Source: CAVTWH01 sp963850915 (GTDB lineage Bacteria > Actinomycetota > Actinomycetes > Mycobacteriales > Micromonosporaceae). From it: a stretch of DNA of 64,000 nucleotides. A program made the translations under genes and the position numbers. The notes beneath the pieces were generated by a model that saw only the letters and a program-made list of their open reading frames with translations, searched no databases and was not told the origin of the DNA. Positions 16,901-26,556 of the stretch are shown here, piece by piece (the stretch's first letter is position 1; each line of letters starts with the position of its first letter). Location of the stretch: positions 124,001 to 188,000 of the forward strand of contig CAWKND010000007.1 in NCBI GenBank assembly GCA_963850915.1, given 5' to 3'.

Positions 16901-19900
16901 TCGCGCAGCCAGTGCACGATCGGCAGGGCCGGTACCGCGCCGATCCCGGCGGTTGCCGGTTCGGTGGGTGCGGTGGCGTCGGTCGCGGCGGCGGCGAGCG
17001 CGGCCACCGTCCGGTACGCGAACACGTCGCGTGGCGTGATCGACAGGCCGGCCTCGCGGGCCGCGGCGACCAGTTGGATGGACATGATCGAGTCGCCGCC
17101 GAGGTCGAAGAAGCTGTCGTCGGCGGCTACCCGCTCGTGTCCGAGTACCGCGGCGAAGAGTCGGGCGAGCACGGACTCCCGCCCGGTTGCTGGTACGCGA
17201 CCGCCCGCCGAAGTGGTGACGGGGGCGGGCAGCGCGGCCCGGTCCAGTTTCCCGTTCGGGGTCAGCGGCAGCGCCGCCAGTTCCAGGAAAGCCGAGGGCA
17301 CCATGTACTCGGGAAGTTCGGCGGCGGCGTGTGCGCGGACGGCCGCGTGGTCCACTCCGTCGCCCGCCGGTACGAGGTAGGCGACGAGTGCGGGGGCACC
17401 GGGCCGGTCCTCGCGGGCCAGCACGGTGGCGCTGGACACGCCCGGGTGGGCGGCGAGGACGTGTTCGATCTCGCCGAGTTCGATGCGCCGGCCACGGATC
17501 TTCACCTGGTGGTCGGTACGCCCCTCGTAGACGAGCGCGCCCTCGGGCGTCCAGTGCACCAGGTCGCCGGTGCGGTACATGCGGCTGCCGGCGGGGCCGT
17601 ACGGGTCGGCCACGAACCGGCCGGCGGTCAGTGCCGCCCGGTTGAGGTACCCGCGGGCCAGCCCGATTCCGGCCAGGTACAGCTCCCCGCTGGTACCGGG
17701 GGCGACCGGGCGCAGGCAGCCGTCCAGTACGTACACCCGGGTGTTGTCGATCGGGCGGCCGATCGGCACCGTGCTGCCGGCCACCTCCGGGGTGGACTGC
17801 TGGAACGTGACGTCGACCGATGCCTCGGTCGGGCCGTACAAGTTGTGCAGGTCGGCGTCGAGGGTGGCGTGCAGCCGGCGGGCCAGGCTGGTGGGCAGTG
17901 CCTCGCCGCTGCAGAAGATCCGCCGCAGCGGGGTGGCCAGCGCCGCCGACGGGCTGGTGAGGAACGCCTCGAGCATCGACGGGACGAAGTGGATGGTACT
18001 GATCCGGCTGCGCACGATCTCCCGGACCAGATATTCGGGGTCGCGGTGGCCGTCGGGGTCGGCGACGACCAGGGTGGCCCCGACTGTCAGTGGCCAGAAG
18101 AACTCCCAGACGGAGACGTCGAAGCTGGACGGCGTCTTCTGCAGCACCCGGTCGGCGGGGGTGAGCGGGTACTCCCGCTGCATCCAGCGCAGCCGGTTGA
18201 CGATGCCGTCGTGCGCGACGACCACACCCTTGGGGCGGCCGGTCGAACCGGACGTGTAGATCACGTACGCGGCGTCGCCGGGCGCCACGGTCACCGCGCC
18301 GTCCATCAACCCGCTCGCCACCGGCGGGCCGTCCGCTGCGGCGCTCAGCCGGGCGTACGTCTCCGGAGTGAGGATCAGGTCGGGGGCGGCGTCGGCGAGC
18401 ATGAAGGCGATGCGCTCGGCCGGGTAGTCGGTGTCGACCGGCAGGTACGCCGCCCCGGCCCGCTGTACCGCGTGGAGTGCGACGACCAGGTCGATACCCC
18501 GGGGCAGCAGGACGGCGACCACGCCCCCGTGTCGTACCCCGGCGCCGGCCAGGTCGCGGGCCAGCCGTTCGACCCGGGTGTCGAACTCGGCGTAGCTCAG
18601 CTGCCGGTCGCCCTGCACGAGCGCGGTGGCCCGTGGTGTCCGGGCGGCCTGGGCGCGGACCAGCTGTGGCAAGGTGGCCGGCTCCTCGGGGTATCCCGTG
18701 TCGTTCCAGCGCCGTACCACGCGGTCGCACTCGTCGCCGGTGAGCAGTTCGAGTTGGGCGATGGGCCGGCCGGGGCCCGCCGTGATCTGTTCGGTGAGGT
18801 GGCGCAGCCGGGCGGCGAGGGCCGCCGCGGCCTCGGCGGTGAACACGTCGTCCCGGTAGCTCAGTTGCAGGCTCAGCCGCTGGCCGGGGATGGCGACCAG
18901 GGTGAGCGGGAAGTGCGTGGCTCCGGTCTGGTCGGACCGGTCGGCGTAGAAGTCGACGGTCAGGTCGCCGGTCGCCGACAGCGCGGGCATGTCGAACGGG
19001 GCGTTCTCGAACACGACCGCGGTGTCGAACAGGCTCGGGTGACCGGCCAACTGCTGGAGGGTACCCAGTGGTACGTGGTGGTACGGGGTCAGCGCGGCGT
19101 ACTGCTCCCCCAGTAGCCGGAGCAGTCCACTGACGGTCAGCTCAGGGCGCAGCGGGACGCGTACCGGCACCGTGTTCATCACCATGCCGACCATCTCCTC
19201 GACGCCGGCCAGGTGCGCCGGCCGGGCGGAGACGGTGGTACCGAAGGTGATGTCCGACTGCCCGGTGACGGTACCCAGCAGCAGCGTCCACACCGCCTGG
19301 ACGACGGTGTTGACGGTGACGCCCTCGACTCGGGCGAAGTCGCGCAGTGCCTGGGTACGCTCCTCGTCCAGCTCGACGGTGAGCAGTGCCGGGAGCCGGT
19401 CCGGGGGTGCTGCGCCCGGGGCCACCAGGGTCGGCCGCTCGAGCCCGGCCAGCAGGCTGGACCAGGCAGCATCCGCCTCGGCCGGACGCTGGCCGGCCAG
19501 CCACCCGTGATAGCCACGGGATCCGACCGGCTCGGCCAGCCGATCGCCGCGCAGCAGCGCGAACAGGTCGTTGAGCACCAAAGGCAGCGACCAGCCGTCG
19601 AGCAGGATGTGGTGGTGGGTAACCGCGAGGACGTACCGACCGCCGGCGAGGGCGGCCAATGTGAACCGGACCAGTGGCGGGGCGCTCATGTCGAAGCGCC
19701 GCTCCCGCTCGGTGACCAGCAGCCGGTGCAGTTCGTCCGGAGCGTCCCCGGCGGCACGCAGGTCAACCTCGCGCCACGGTACCCGGACCTGCTCCGCGAC
19801 AGCCTGTACGGGCTCGCCGCCGGCCCGCTCGTGAAAGCTGGCCCGCAGCGCGGGGTGCCGGGCGACGAGCTGTTCGCAGGCGGTCCGCAGCAGCGCCGGG

Positions 19901-22900
19901 TCGAGTGGACCGGTGAGCAGCAGCGGCGTCTGCACGTTGTAGACGTCGACGCCGTCCCGGTCGTACAGGGCGTGGAACAGCATCCCGCGCTGCAGCGCCG
20001 AGAGTGGCAGCAGGTCGGCGATCCCGGCCGGCTCCGGCCAGCCGGCGGTGACGGCTGCCCGCTCCGCCGGGCTGAGGCTGATCAGCTCGACCGCCGGGGT
20101 TGGCTCGGCCGGTACCTCCGGTGCGGGTGGTACGTCGACGCCGGCCAGTACCTGCGCGCGCAGGGCCGCGACGGTGCGGTGTACGAAGACATCGCGTGGC
20201 GTGAGACTCAGCCCCGCCCGGCGGGCCCGGGCGACGATCTGGATGGAGGTGATCGAGTCGCCGCCCAGCTCGAAGAAGCTGTCCTCGACACCGACCGTCG
20301 GTAGGCAGAGCACCTCGGCGAACAACTCGCACAGCAGTCGCTCGACGGCGTCGGCCGGTGGGCGGCCACCGCCCGAGGCGGTGACCGGGGCGGGCAGGGC
20401 GGCCCGGTCCAACTTGCCGTTCAGCGTCAGCGGCAGGGCCGGCAGCGCCACCACAGCGGCGGGCACCATGTACTCCGGCAGCAGCTCACCGGCGCGTACC
20501 GGCAGCTCGGCCAGGTCCACCTCGGCGTCAGCGACGACGTAGGCGACCAGGCGCTTGACGCCGGGTACGTCCTCACGGGCGATGACGGCCGCCTGCCGTA
20601 TCCCCGGCTGCGCGGCGAGGACGGCCTCGATCTCGCCGAGTTCGATGCGGTAGCCGCGCACCTTCACCTGGTGATCGGAGCGGCCCAGGAAGTCCAACTC
20701 CCCGGTACCGGTCCAGCGCACCACGTCCCCGGTGCGGTACATGCGCGCGCCGGCAGGGCCGTACGGGTCGGCGACGAAGCGGGTGGCGGTGAGCCCGGGT
20801 CGGCGGGCGTACCCGCGAGCCAGCCCGGCGCCGGACAGGTACAGCTCGCCGGGTACACCGCTGGCGACCGGGCGCAGGCAGCCGTCGAGTACGTACACGC
20901 GGGTACCGGTCACCGGGCGGCCGATGGTCGGCGTCACCGCGCCGTCGAGCGGAGCACCGATCGTCGCGCAGACCGTGGACTCGGTGGGCCCGTAGGCGTT
21001 GACCATCCGGCGCCCCCGCGACCAGCGCTCCACCTCCTCCGGCGGGCACGCCTCGCCGGCCACCACGAGGGTCACCGACGGGTCGAGCCCGCCCTCCAGC
21101 CACAGTGTCGGCAGGGCACTGGGTGGCAGCGTGGCATGGGTGACCCCGGTGCGCGCGCACAACTCGACCAGTGACCGGCCCGGCAGCAGCTCCTCGGCGT
21201 CGGCGAGTACGGCGGTGGCGCCGGTGAACAGCGCCATGCACAGCTCCCACACGGCCGCGTCGAAGCTGGGCGAGGCGAACTGGAGTACCCGGCTGGTTTG
21301 GTCGACCGCCAGACTCGCGACCTGGGTGGCGACCATGCTCGCCAGGCCGGTGTGGGTGACGACCGTACCCTTCGGCGCCCCGGTGGAGCCGGAGGTGTAG
21401 ATGACGTAGGCGGCGTTCGCCGGTACGGCGGGACAGGCCGGCGGAGTACTGCCAGCGGCGGCGACACGCGCCTGTACCGCCGGCTGGTCCAGCCGCAGCA
21501 CGGTTGCTGGCACGGTAGCGGGCACAGTCGTGGGTGTGGCCGCGAGTACCACGACGGGCTGTGCGTCGGCCAGCATGTAGTTGATCCGGTCGGCCGGGTA
21601 GTCGACGTCGACCGGCAGGAATGCCCCGCCCGCCTTCGCCACCGCCAGGACGGCGACCACGTATTGGATGCCGCGGGGCAGTGCCACGGCGACCAACCGC
21701 TCCGGCCCGACGCCCTCCTCGGTCAGCACCCGGGCGAGCTGGTTGGCGCGCGCGTCGAGTTCGGCGTAGCTGAGCTGGACGTCGCCGTACCGCACGGCGG
21801 TGTTCGCCGGGGTGGCGGCGGCCTGGCGGGCGAACCGCTCCGCCAGGGTGGTCGTGGTGTCCACGGCGGCGGGGCCGGCCCCGGCCGCCACCGTGCCGGC
21901 GTACTCGGCCGGGCTCAACAGTCGCAGCCGGGCCAGCGGCGAGCGCGGCTGGGCCGCCAGTGTGTCGAGGAGGTGACGCAGCCGGTCGGCCAGTGCGGCG
22001 GCCCGCTCGGCGGTGAACACGCTGGCCCGGTAGGACAGTTCCAGGCGCAGCCGGCGGCCGGGTACCGCCGTCAGGTTCAACGGGTAGTGGGTGGCGGCCC
22101 GGTGGTCGCCGTCGTCGGGCACGGCGACCGTGATGCCGTCCACCTCGAACCGGCCGGTGCGCTCGACGGGCGTGTTGTCGAACACGACGGCGGTGTCGAA
22201 CAGCGTGCCCTGCCCGGCGATGCGGTGGAGGGTACTCAGTGCGGTGTGGTGGTACGGGGACAGGTCGTTGTACTGGGTACCCAGGTCGCGCAGCAGCTGT
22301 TCGACGGTGGTGTCCGGGCGCAGCCGGGCCCGTACCGGAACGGTGTTCATCAGCAGGCCGACGATCTCCTCGACGCCGGGCAGCTGGGCCGGGCGGGCCG
22401 AGACGGTGGTCCCGAAGGTGACGTCGGGGTGCCCGGTCACCGTGCACAGCAGCAGCGCCCAGGCCGCCTGGACAACGGTGTTGAGGGTGACGCCGGTGGC
22501 GCGCGCCAGTTCCCGCAGCCGCCCGGTGTCCGGCTCGTCGAGTTCGGCGACGAGCAGTTCGGGGAGTTCGGCACTGTTCTCGACGGCGCCGGGAGCGACC
22601 AGCGTGGGCTGCTCGATGCCGGCCAGCGCGGCGGACCAGGCCGCGTGCGCCGCGTCGGTGTCCTGCCCGGCGAGCCAGCCGAGGTAGTGGCGGATGCCCG
22701 CCACCGGCGCCGGGTCGCCGCCGCCGTACAGGGTGAACAGGTCGTCCAGCACCCGGGGCAGCGACCAGCCGTCGAGCAGGATGTGGTGGTGGGTCATCAC
22801 CAGCAGGTGCCGGTCGCGGCCGAGCGTGACCAGGGTGAACCGCACCAGCGGCGGTACCGCGGTGTCGAAGCGCAGTTCCCGGTCCGCGGCGAGCAGGGCG

Positions 22901-25900
22901 GGCAGCCGGGTCGGCTCGGCGCCGGTGAGGTCGACCTCGGTGAACGGTACGGGGACGGTACCGGCCACCGCGGCCACCGTCGTGCCGCTGGCGAGCTGCC
23001 CGTACCCGGTACGCAGCACGGCGTGCCGGTGTACCAGGCGGGTGCAGGCTTCCCGTAGCCGTGTCGGGTCGAGGGCACCGTCGATGCGCAGCGGGGTCTG
23101 GACGTTGTAGACATCGATGCCGTCCTGCTCGTACAGGGCGTGGAACAGCATTCCGTGCTGGAGTGCGGTGAGCGGTAGCAGCTCCTCGACCATGGCCCCG
23201 GCCGGCCAGCCCGTAGCCAGTGCCGCCCGCTCGGCGGATGACGCGACGACCAGCGGTGCGGTGCTGCGGGGATCGGTACCGAGCGGTGCGGCCGGTTCCG
23301 GGTCCGGTGCCCCCGCCGGAAGCTGTGCCCGGATGGCGGCGACGGTGCGGTGGGCGAAGATGTCGCGCGGGCTGAGGGGGATGCCTTCGCGGCGGGCTCG
23401 GGCGACCACCTGGATCGACGTGATCGAGTCGCCGCCCAGCTCGAAGAAGCTGTCCTCGACGCCGACCTGTTCGACACCGAGTACCTCGGCAATGACCGCG
23501 CACAGCAGCCGCTCGGTCTCGTCGGCGGGTGCCCGCCCGGCGCCTGCGCCCAGGGTGGGGGCGGGTAGTGCGGCCCGGTCCAGTTTGCTGTTTCCGGTCA
23601 GCGGCAACGATTCCAGCAGTACGAACGCGGCCGGCACCATGTACTCGGGCAGCATGGTGGCACAGTGCCGGCGCAGCGTGTCGCCGTCCACACCGGCCTG
23701 GTCCACCCGGTCGGGGACGACGTAGGCGACCAGGCGCTGTACCCCCGGGGTGTCCTCGCGGGCGAGTACGGCGACCTGACCGACGCCGGGGCAGCCGCCG
23801 AGTACGGTCTCGATCTCGCCCAGTTCGATCCGGTGGCCGCGCACCTTCACCTGGTGGTCGCTACGCCCGAGGAACTCCAGCTCCGCCGAGTCCGACCAGC
23901 GCACCAGGTCGCCGGTGCGGTACATCCGGTCGCCGGGCGGGCCGTACGGGTCGGCGACGAAGCGGCTGGCGGTCAGTGCCGCCCGGTGCACGTACCCGCG
24001 GGCCAGTCCCGCACCGGCCAGGTACAGCTCGCCGACCGTGCCGGTACCGACGGGGCGCAGCCAGTCGTCGAGGACGTACGCGCGCATGTTGCCGGCGGGT
24101 ACGCCGATGGTGGGCCGGGCGTGCTCGCCGACCCGGCAGGACATCGCGTCGATCGTGCACTCGCTGGGCCCGTACAGGTTGTACGTGCTCAGCCCGGGCA
24201 GCGCCCGCAGCTGGGCCCACATCGCCTCGCTGATCGCCTCGCCGCCCAGGGCCAGTACAGCCGGTCCGTGCCCGCCGGCGCCCAGCAGCCCGGCGGTCAG
24301 TAGCTGCGCGGCGAAGCCGGGGGTGGTGTCGAGTACGTCCACCCCGTGGGTGGCGACGTAGTCGACGACGGCGTACGCGTCGTGTCGGGTCTGCTCGTCG
24401 ACGATATGCAGTTCGTGCCCGGCGACCATCCAGAGCAGCTGCGACCAGGACGCGTCGAACACCAGCGCGTTGGTGAGCGCGACCCGCATCCGCCGCGCCC
24501 CGGTCGCCGATGTCTCGGACCGGTGAGTGGCCGCCAGCTGGGTGTCCGGCGCGTGGGTGTCCGCCGGGTGGCGACCGGCCTCGTGGGAGAAGAAATGCCG
24601 GTGGTGGCTGGCATACATGTTCGCCAGCGCCCGGTGCTCCACCGCCACGCCCTTGGGGCGGCCGGTGGAGCCGGAGGTGTGGATGACGTAGGCCAGGTGG
24701 GCGGGGAGCAGTGGTGCGCACCGGTCGGCGTCGGTGGGATCGGTGGCGGTACCCGCGCTGTCCACCGGGTCGTCTGCGTCCACCGCCCCGAGCGGCAGGA
24801 CGGGTACGTCAGGGGGGCTGCCGGGGAGGGCGTCGCCGCCGGTCAGTACCAGCCGTGGGCGCAGGTCGTCGAGCATCGCGGCGATACGGCCGGGGGGCTG
24901 GGTGGGGTCCACCGGTACGTAGGTGGCGCCGGATTTCAGGATGCCCAGGATCGCCACGACCGCGCCGACACTGCGGGGTACGGCCAGCGCGACGCACGTG
25001 TCCGGCCCGGCGCCGTGGCCGATGAGCCGGTACGCCAACCGGTTGGCGCGGGTGTTCAGCTGTGCGTAACTGAGCTGCTCGTCGCCGCAGACCACCGCGG
25101 TGGCATCCGGCGTGGACCGGGCACGCTCCTCGAAGTGCTGGTGGACGAAGCCCGGGGGTACCTCCATCGTGTGGTCCCCGAGCCCGGCCGCGAGCGCCCC
25201 GACCTCGTCCGGCGGTACCAGCGGCAGCTGCCCAACCGGCAGGTCCGCGGCCACGACAACGGTGTCGAGCAGATGGTCCAGCCGGGCCGCGATCCGCTCC
25301 GCCTGCCGGGCGGTGAACGCGTCCAGGCGGTGGTTCAGTTCCAGCCGCAGCTGTTCGCCGGGGAAGGCGGCCAGGCTCAGCGGGTAGTGGGTACCCTCCG
25401 GCATGTCACTGTCGTCGATCCCCGATATCCGCAGGTCGGGGAGCAGGGCATGCAGGGCACCCCGGTCAACCGGTGCGGTCTCCACGACGATCGACGTGTC
25501 GAAGAGCTCCGGTACGCCGGCGAGCCGGTTCAGCTCCGCCAGCCCGGTGTAGTGGTGGTCGATCAGGGCGGACTGCTCCCGCTGTACCCGGGTCAGCAGC
25601 GCGTCGAGCGGCTCGGCGGCGTCCAGCCGTACCCGCACCGGGACTGTGTTCATCAGCAGGCCGACGATGCGCTCGACGCCCTCCACCGCGGCCGGTCGCG
25701 CGGCCACAGTCGCGCCGAACACCACGTCGTCACGGCCGGTGAGGCCGTGCACGAGCAGCGCCCAAGCCGTTTGTACCAACGTGTTGAGGGTCAGGCCGAG
25801 GCCGCGCGCCCGGTCGGTGAGGGCGGCGGTGCGGGCCTGGTCGAGTAGGAGGGTCACCCGCCCGGGCAGCACGGCGGTGGCGGCCGCGTCAACGCCGGGC

Positions 25901-26556
25901 GCCACCAGGGTCGGGCCGTCCAGCCCGTGCAGGGCTTGCCGCCACGCCTGCGTCGACGCCGCCCGGTCCTTCTTGTCCAGCCAGGACAGGAAGGTCCGCA
26001 GGGGTACGGTCGGCGGCAACGCGCGGTCGGCGGCGGGTGCGGTGGCCGGGTCGCGGAGCAGGGCGTACAGCGTGAACAGGTCACCGAAGACCAGTGGCAT
26101 CGACCAGCCGTCGAGCAGGATGTGGTGGTGGGTGAAGACGAGTACGGTGCGCTGCTCGGCCATCCGGACGGCGGTGAACCGCACCAGTGGCGGTACCGCC
26201 AGGTCGAACCGGCGCACCTTGTCCTCGGCGAGTATCCGGTGCAGAGCGGCTTCCCGTTGGTCCTCGGGCAGGTCGGTGAGGTCGGTGTCGACCCACGGCA
26301 GTGGCGTGGACCGGGCGATCGCCTGCACGGTCGTCCCGTTGCGTCGCTGTACGAAGCCGGCTCGCAGGCACTCGTGGCGTAGCAGCAGCCGCCGGCAGGC
26401 CTCGCGCAGCGCGACCTCGTCCAGCGGGCCGCTGATGTCGCAGGCGGTCTGGGTGTTGTACACGTCCACGCCGGTCTCGTCGTACACGGCGTGGAACAAC
26501 AGCCCGGACTGCAACGGGGTGAGGGGCAGGACCGATTCCAGGGCGGTGGTCTTCAC
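13924..26556 (-). CDS. NRPS1: C-A-T-C-A-T-C-A-T-E-C-T
   Basis: A four-module synthetase of about 4210 residues. The frame opens at GTG 26571, but GTG 26554-26556 forms the GTGA overlap with NRPS2 and has GGGAG eight bases upstream. Landmarks (residues): C1 HHHILLDGWS about 142; A1 about 620; T1 DSFFELGGDS about 1042; C2 about 1255; A2 about 1720; T2 about 2100; C3 about 2315; A3 about 2770; T3 about 3155; E with HHLAVDGISWR about 3338; C4 HHHLLLDGWS about 3824; T4 FALGADSLA about 4162. Hand-aligned adenylation codes (235,236,239,278,299,301,322,330,331): A1 D-A-S-D-L-L-L-I-D, unassigned; A2 D-A-W-T-V-A-A-V-C, Phe-like; A3 D-V-W-H-F-S-L-V-D, Ser. E should give D-Ser. The last C-T has no A domain and there is no TE. 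Confidence 0.93.
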   Translation of the reverse strand: MKTTALESVLPLTPLQSGLLFHAVYDETGVDVYNTQTACDISGPLDEVALREACRRLLLRHECLRAGFVQRRNGTTVQAIARSTPLPWVDTDLTDLPEDQREAALHRILAEDKVRRFDLAVPPLVRFTAVRMAEQRTVLVFTHHHILLDGWSMPLVFGDLFTLYALLRDPATAPAADRALPPTVPLRTFLSWLDKKDRAASTQAWRQALHGLDGPTLVAPGVDAAATAVLPGRVTLLLDQARTAALTDRARGLGLTLNTLVQTAWALLVHGLTGRDDVVFGATVAARPAAVEGVERIVGLLMNTVPVRVRLDAAEPLDALLTRVQREQSALIDHHYTGLAELNRLAGVPELFDTSIVVETAPVDRGALHALLPDLRISGIDDSDMPEGTHYPLSLAAFPGEQLRLELNHRLDAFTARQAERIAARLDHLLDTVVVAADLPVGQLPLVPPDEVGALAAGLGDHTMEVPPGFVHQHFEERARSTPDATAVVCGDEQLSYAQLNTRANRLAYRLIGHGAGPDTCVALAVPRSVGAVVAILGILKSGATYVPVDPTQPPGRIAAMLDDLRPRLVLTGGDALPGSPPDVPVLPLGAVDADDPVDSAGTATDPTDADRCAPLLPAHLAYVIHTSGSTGRPKGVAVEHRALANMYASHHRHFFSHEAGRHPADTHAPDTQLAATHRSETSATGARRMRVALTNALVFDASWSQLLWMVAGHELHIVDEQTRHDAYAVVDYVATHGVDVLDTTPGFAAQLLTAGLLGAGGHGPAVLALGGEAISEAMWAQLRALPGLSTYNLYGPSECTIDAMSCRVGEHARPTIGVPAGNMRAYVLDDWLRPVGTGTVGELYLAGAGLARGYVHRAALTASRFVADPYGPPGDRMYRTGDLVRWSDSAELEFLGRSDHQVKVRGHRIELGEIETVLGGCPGVGQVAVLAREDTPGVQRLVAYVVPDRVDQAGVDGDTLRRHCATMLPEYMVPAAFVLLESLPLTGNSKLDRAALPAPTLGAGAGRAPADETERLLCAVIAEVLGVEQVGVEDSFFELGGDSITSIQVVARARREGIPLSPRDIFAHRTVAAIRAQLPAGAPDPEPAAPLGTDPRSTAPLVVASSAERAALATGWPAGAMVEELLPLTALQHGMLFHALYEQDGIDVYNVQTPLRIDGALDPTRLREACTRLVHRHAVLRTGYGQLASGTTVAAVAGTVPVPFTEVDLTGAEPTRLPALLAADRELRFDTAVPPLVRFTLVTLGRDRHLLVMTHHHILLDGWSLPRVLDDLFTLYGGGDPAPVAGIRHYLGWLAGQDTDAAHAAWSAALAGIEQPTLVAPGAVENSAELPELLVAELDEPDTGRLRELARATGVTLNTVVQAAWALLLCTVTGHPDVTFGTTVSARPAQLPGVEEIVGLLMNTVPVRARLRPDTTVEQLLRDLGTQYNDLSPYHHTALSTLHRIAGQGTLFDTAVVFDNTPVERTGRFEVDGITVAVPDDGDHRAATHYPLNLTAVPGRRLRLELSYRASVFTAERAAALADRLRHLLDTLAAQPRSPLARLRLLSPAEYAGTVAAGAGPAAVDTTTTLAERFARQAAATPANTAVRYGDVQLSYAELDARANQLARVLTEEGVGPERLVAVALPRGIQYVVAVLAVAKAGGAFLPVDVDYPADRINYMLADAQPVVVLAATPTTVPATVPATVLRLDQPAVQARVAAAGSTPPACPAVPANAAYVIYTSGSTGAPKGTVVTHTGLASMVATQVASLAVDQTSRVLQFASPSFDAAVWELCMALFTGATAVLADAEELLPGRSLVELCARTGVTHATLPPSALPTLWLEGGLDPSVTLVVAGEACPPEEVERWSRGRRMVNAYGPTESTVCATIGAPLDGAVTPTIGRPVTGTRVYVLDGCLRPVASGVPGELYLSGAGLARGYARRPGLTATRFVADPYGPAGARMYRTGDVVRWTGTGELDFLGRSDHQVKVRGYRIELGEIEAVLAAQPGIRQAAVIAREDVPGVKRLVAYVVADAEVDLAELPVRAGELLPEYMVPAAVVALPALPLTLNGKLDRAALPAPVTASGGGRPPADAVERLLCELFAEVLCLPTVGVEDSFFELGGDSITSIQIVARARRAGLSLTPRDVFVHRTVAALRAQVLAGVDVPPAPEVPAEPTPAVELISLSPAERAAVTAGWPEPAGIADLLPLSALQRGMLFHALYDRDGVDVYNVQTPLLLTGPLDPALLRTACEQLVARHPALRASFHERAGGEPVQAVAEQVRVPWREVDLRAAGDAPDELHRLLVTERERRFDMSAPPLVRFTLAALAGGRYVLAVTHHHILLDGWSLPLVLNDLFALLRGDRLAEPVGSRGYHGWLAGQRPAEADAAWSSLLAGLERPTLVAPGAAPPDRLPALLTVELDEERTQALRDFARVEGVTVNTVVQAVWTLLLGTVTGQSDITFGTTVSARPAHLAGVEEMVGMVMNTVPVRVPLRPELTVSGLLRLLGEQYAALTPYHHVPLGTLQQLAGHPSLFDTAVVFENAPFDMPALSATGDLTVDFYADRSDQTGATHFPLTLVAIPGQRLSLQLSYRDDVFTAEAAAALAARLRHLTEQITAGPGRPIAQLELLTGDECDRVVRRWNDTGYPEEPATLPQLVRAQAARTPRATALVQGDRQLSYAEFDTRVERLARDLAGAGVRHGGVVAVLLPRGIDLVVALHAVQRAGAAYLPVDTDYPAERIAFMLADAAPDLILTPETYARLSAAADGPPVASGLMDGAVTVAPGDAAYVIYTSGSTGRPKGVVVAHDGIVNRLRWMQREYPLTPADRVLQKTPSSFDVSVWEFFWPLTVGATLVVADPDGHRDPEYLVREIVRSRISTIHFVPSMLEAFLTSPSAALATPLRRIFCSGEALPTSLARRLHATLDADLHNLYGPTEASVDVTFQQSTPEVAGSTVPIGRPIDNTRVYVLDGCLRPVAPGTSGELYLAGIGLARGYLNRAALTAGRFVADPYGPAGSRMYRTGDLVHWTPEGALVYEGRTDHQVKIRGRRIELGEIEHVLAAHPGVSSATVLAREDRPGAPALVAYLVPAGDGVDHAAVRAHAAAELPEYMVPSAFLELAALPLTPNGKLDRAALPAPVTTSAGGRVPATGRESVLARLFAAVLGHERVAADDSFFDLGGDSIMSIQLVAAAREAGLSITPRDVFAYRTVAALAAAATDATAPTEPATAGIGAVPALPIVHWLRERGGPIDGFSQSVLLTTPAELTRADLIAALDAVLDRHDALRLRLDPDWQLTVEPPGSVPAAELLDIIPVADPSELPELVSGYAARARAALAPRSGRMLRAGWLRTDEGPGRLLLTVHHLAVDGISWRVLLPDLATAWAGVRAGAPALPAVPTSLRTWARRLVELAADESELGMWAEVVGGDRVSLVDRPADPARDTHGNASTVRLELGPEHTRALLGAVPAGYRGDVNDVLLTALAMALASWRYRRGDTDGAGVVVDLEGHGREDAGVDLDLSRTVGWFTSLFPTRLDAPVRNWTRVRPGDPGVRGVLRAVKQRLRTPARHGLGYGLLRHLNPDTSARLAAAPPVEIGFNYLGRFAATGTGPWLPAPESDALTGGVDAALPLAHPLEVNAVTHDRADGPHLVATWSYAPGAVAEADVRQLAAEWFTALRLLAADAPLAGGPVLTPAELTLSGTTAGDLADWQQHWPGLVDAWPLSPLQEGMLYHSRYDHREPDVYQVQTVLELAAPVDAVRLRHAVRLLLDRHAALRAGFPYRRDGRPAQVIPDRFDPPWDEVELTGDGGDDSDAQLTVLLAADRLARFDPARPPLLRFTLVRLAQGRTVLVFTHHHLLLDGWSLGVVLADLARLYDDPAGLRPVVSPAAHLTATAAAAAEDIEAWRQALANLDAGTLVAPGAGAGNARLPETVALALGEADNERLATAARSLDITLNTVVQTAWALLLAGLTGRDDVVFGATVSGRVVPVPGVAEMAGMLINTVPVRVRLDPAQPLGELLRTVQEQQAELAGHHRLGLPDIQRLAGVGTLFDTTTVYQNYPRGGDSDNRPDGLAILAVTGVDAYHYPVKLLACADPLLRLELSYRPELFDGAAIDRLAKRLRELLTAFPAELATPVADLVERESLAVRAVPGTAPAVPTVAGPPDQPTLCGWAAGILGVAEVAPDADIFALGADSLAALRFTGQVSAYLDTALDVSALYAARTVANYSSWLRGEPSSKPNL

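Noticed and set aside
16549..19116. Long plus-strand open frame (855 codons) opposite NRPS1
   Set aside because: It is a GC-bias shadow of the NRPS1 codons; the Gly/Arg/Val-rich product has no domain and no ribosome site. The same applies to other long frames opposite the NRPS genes (for example 12211-13740 and 24346-25848).
20573..23503. Long minus-strand frame (976 codons) inside NRPS1 in a second frame
   Set aside because: Arg/Pro/Gly-rich translation without motifs, entirely within the C and A domains read in the true frame.
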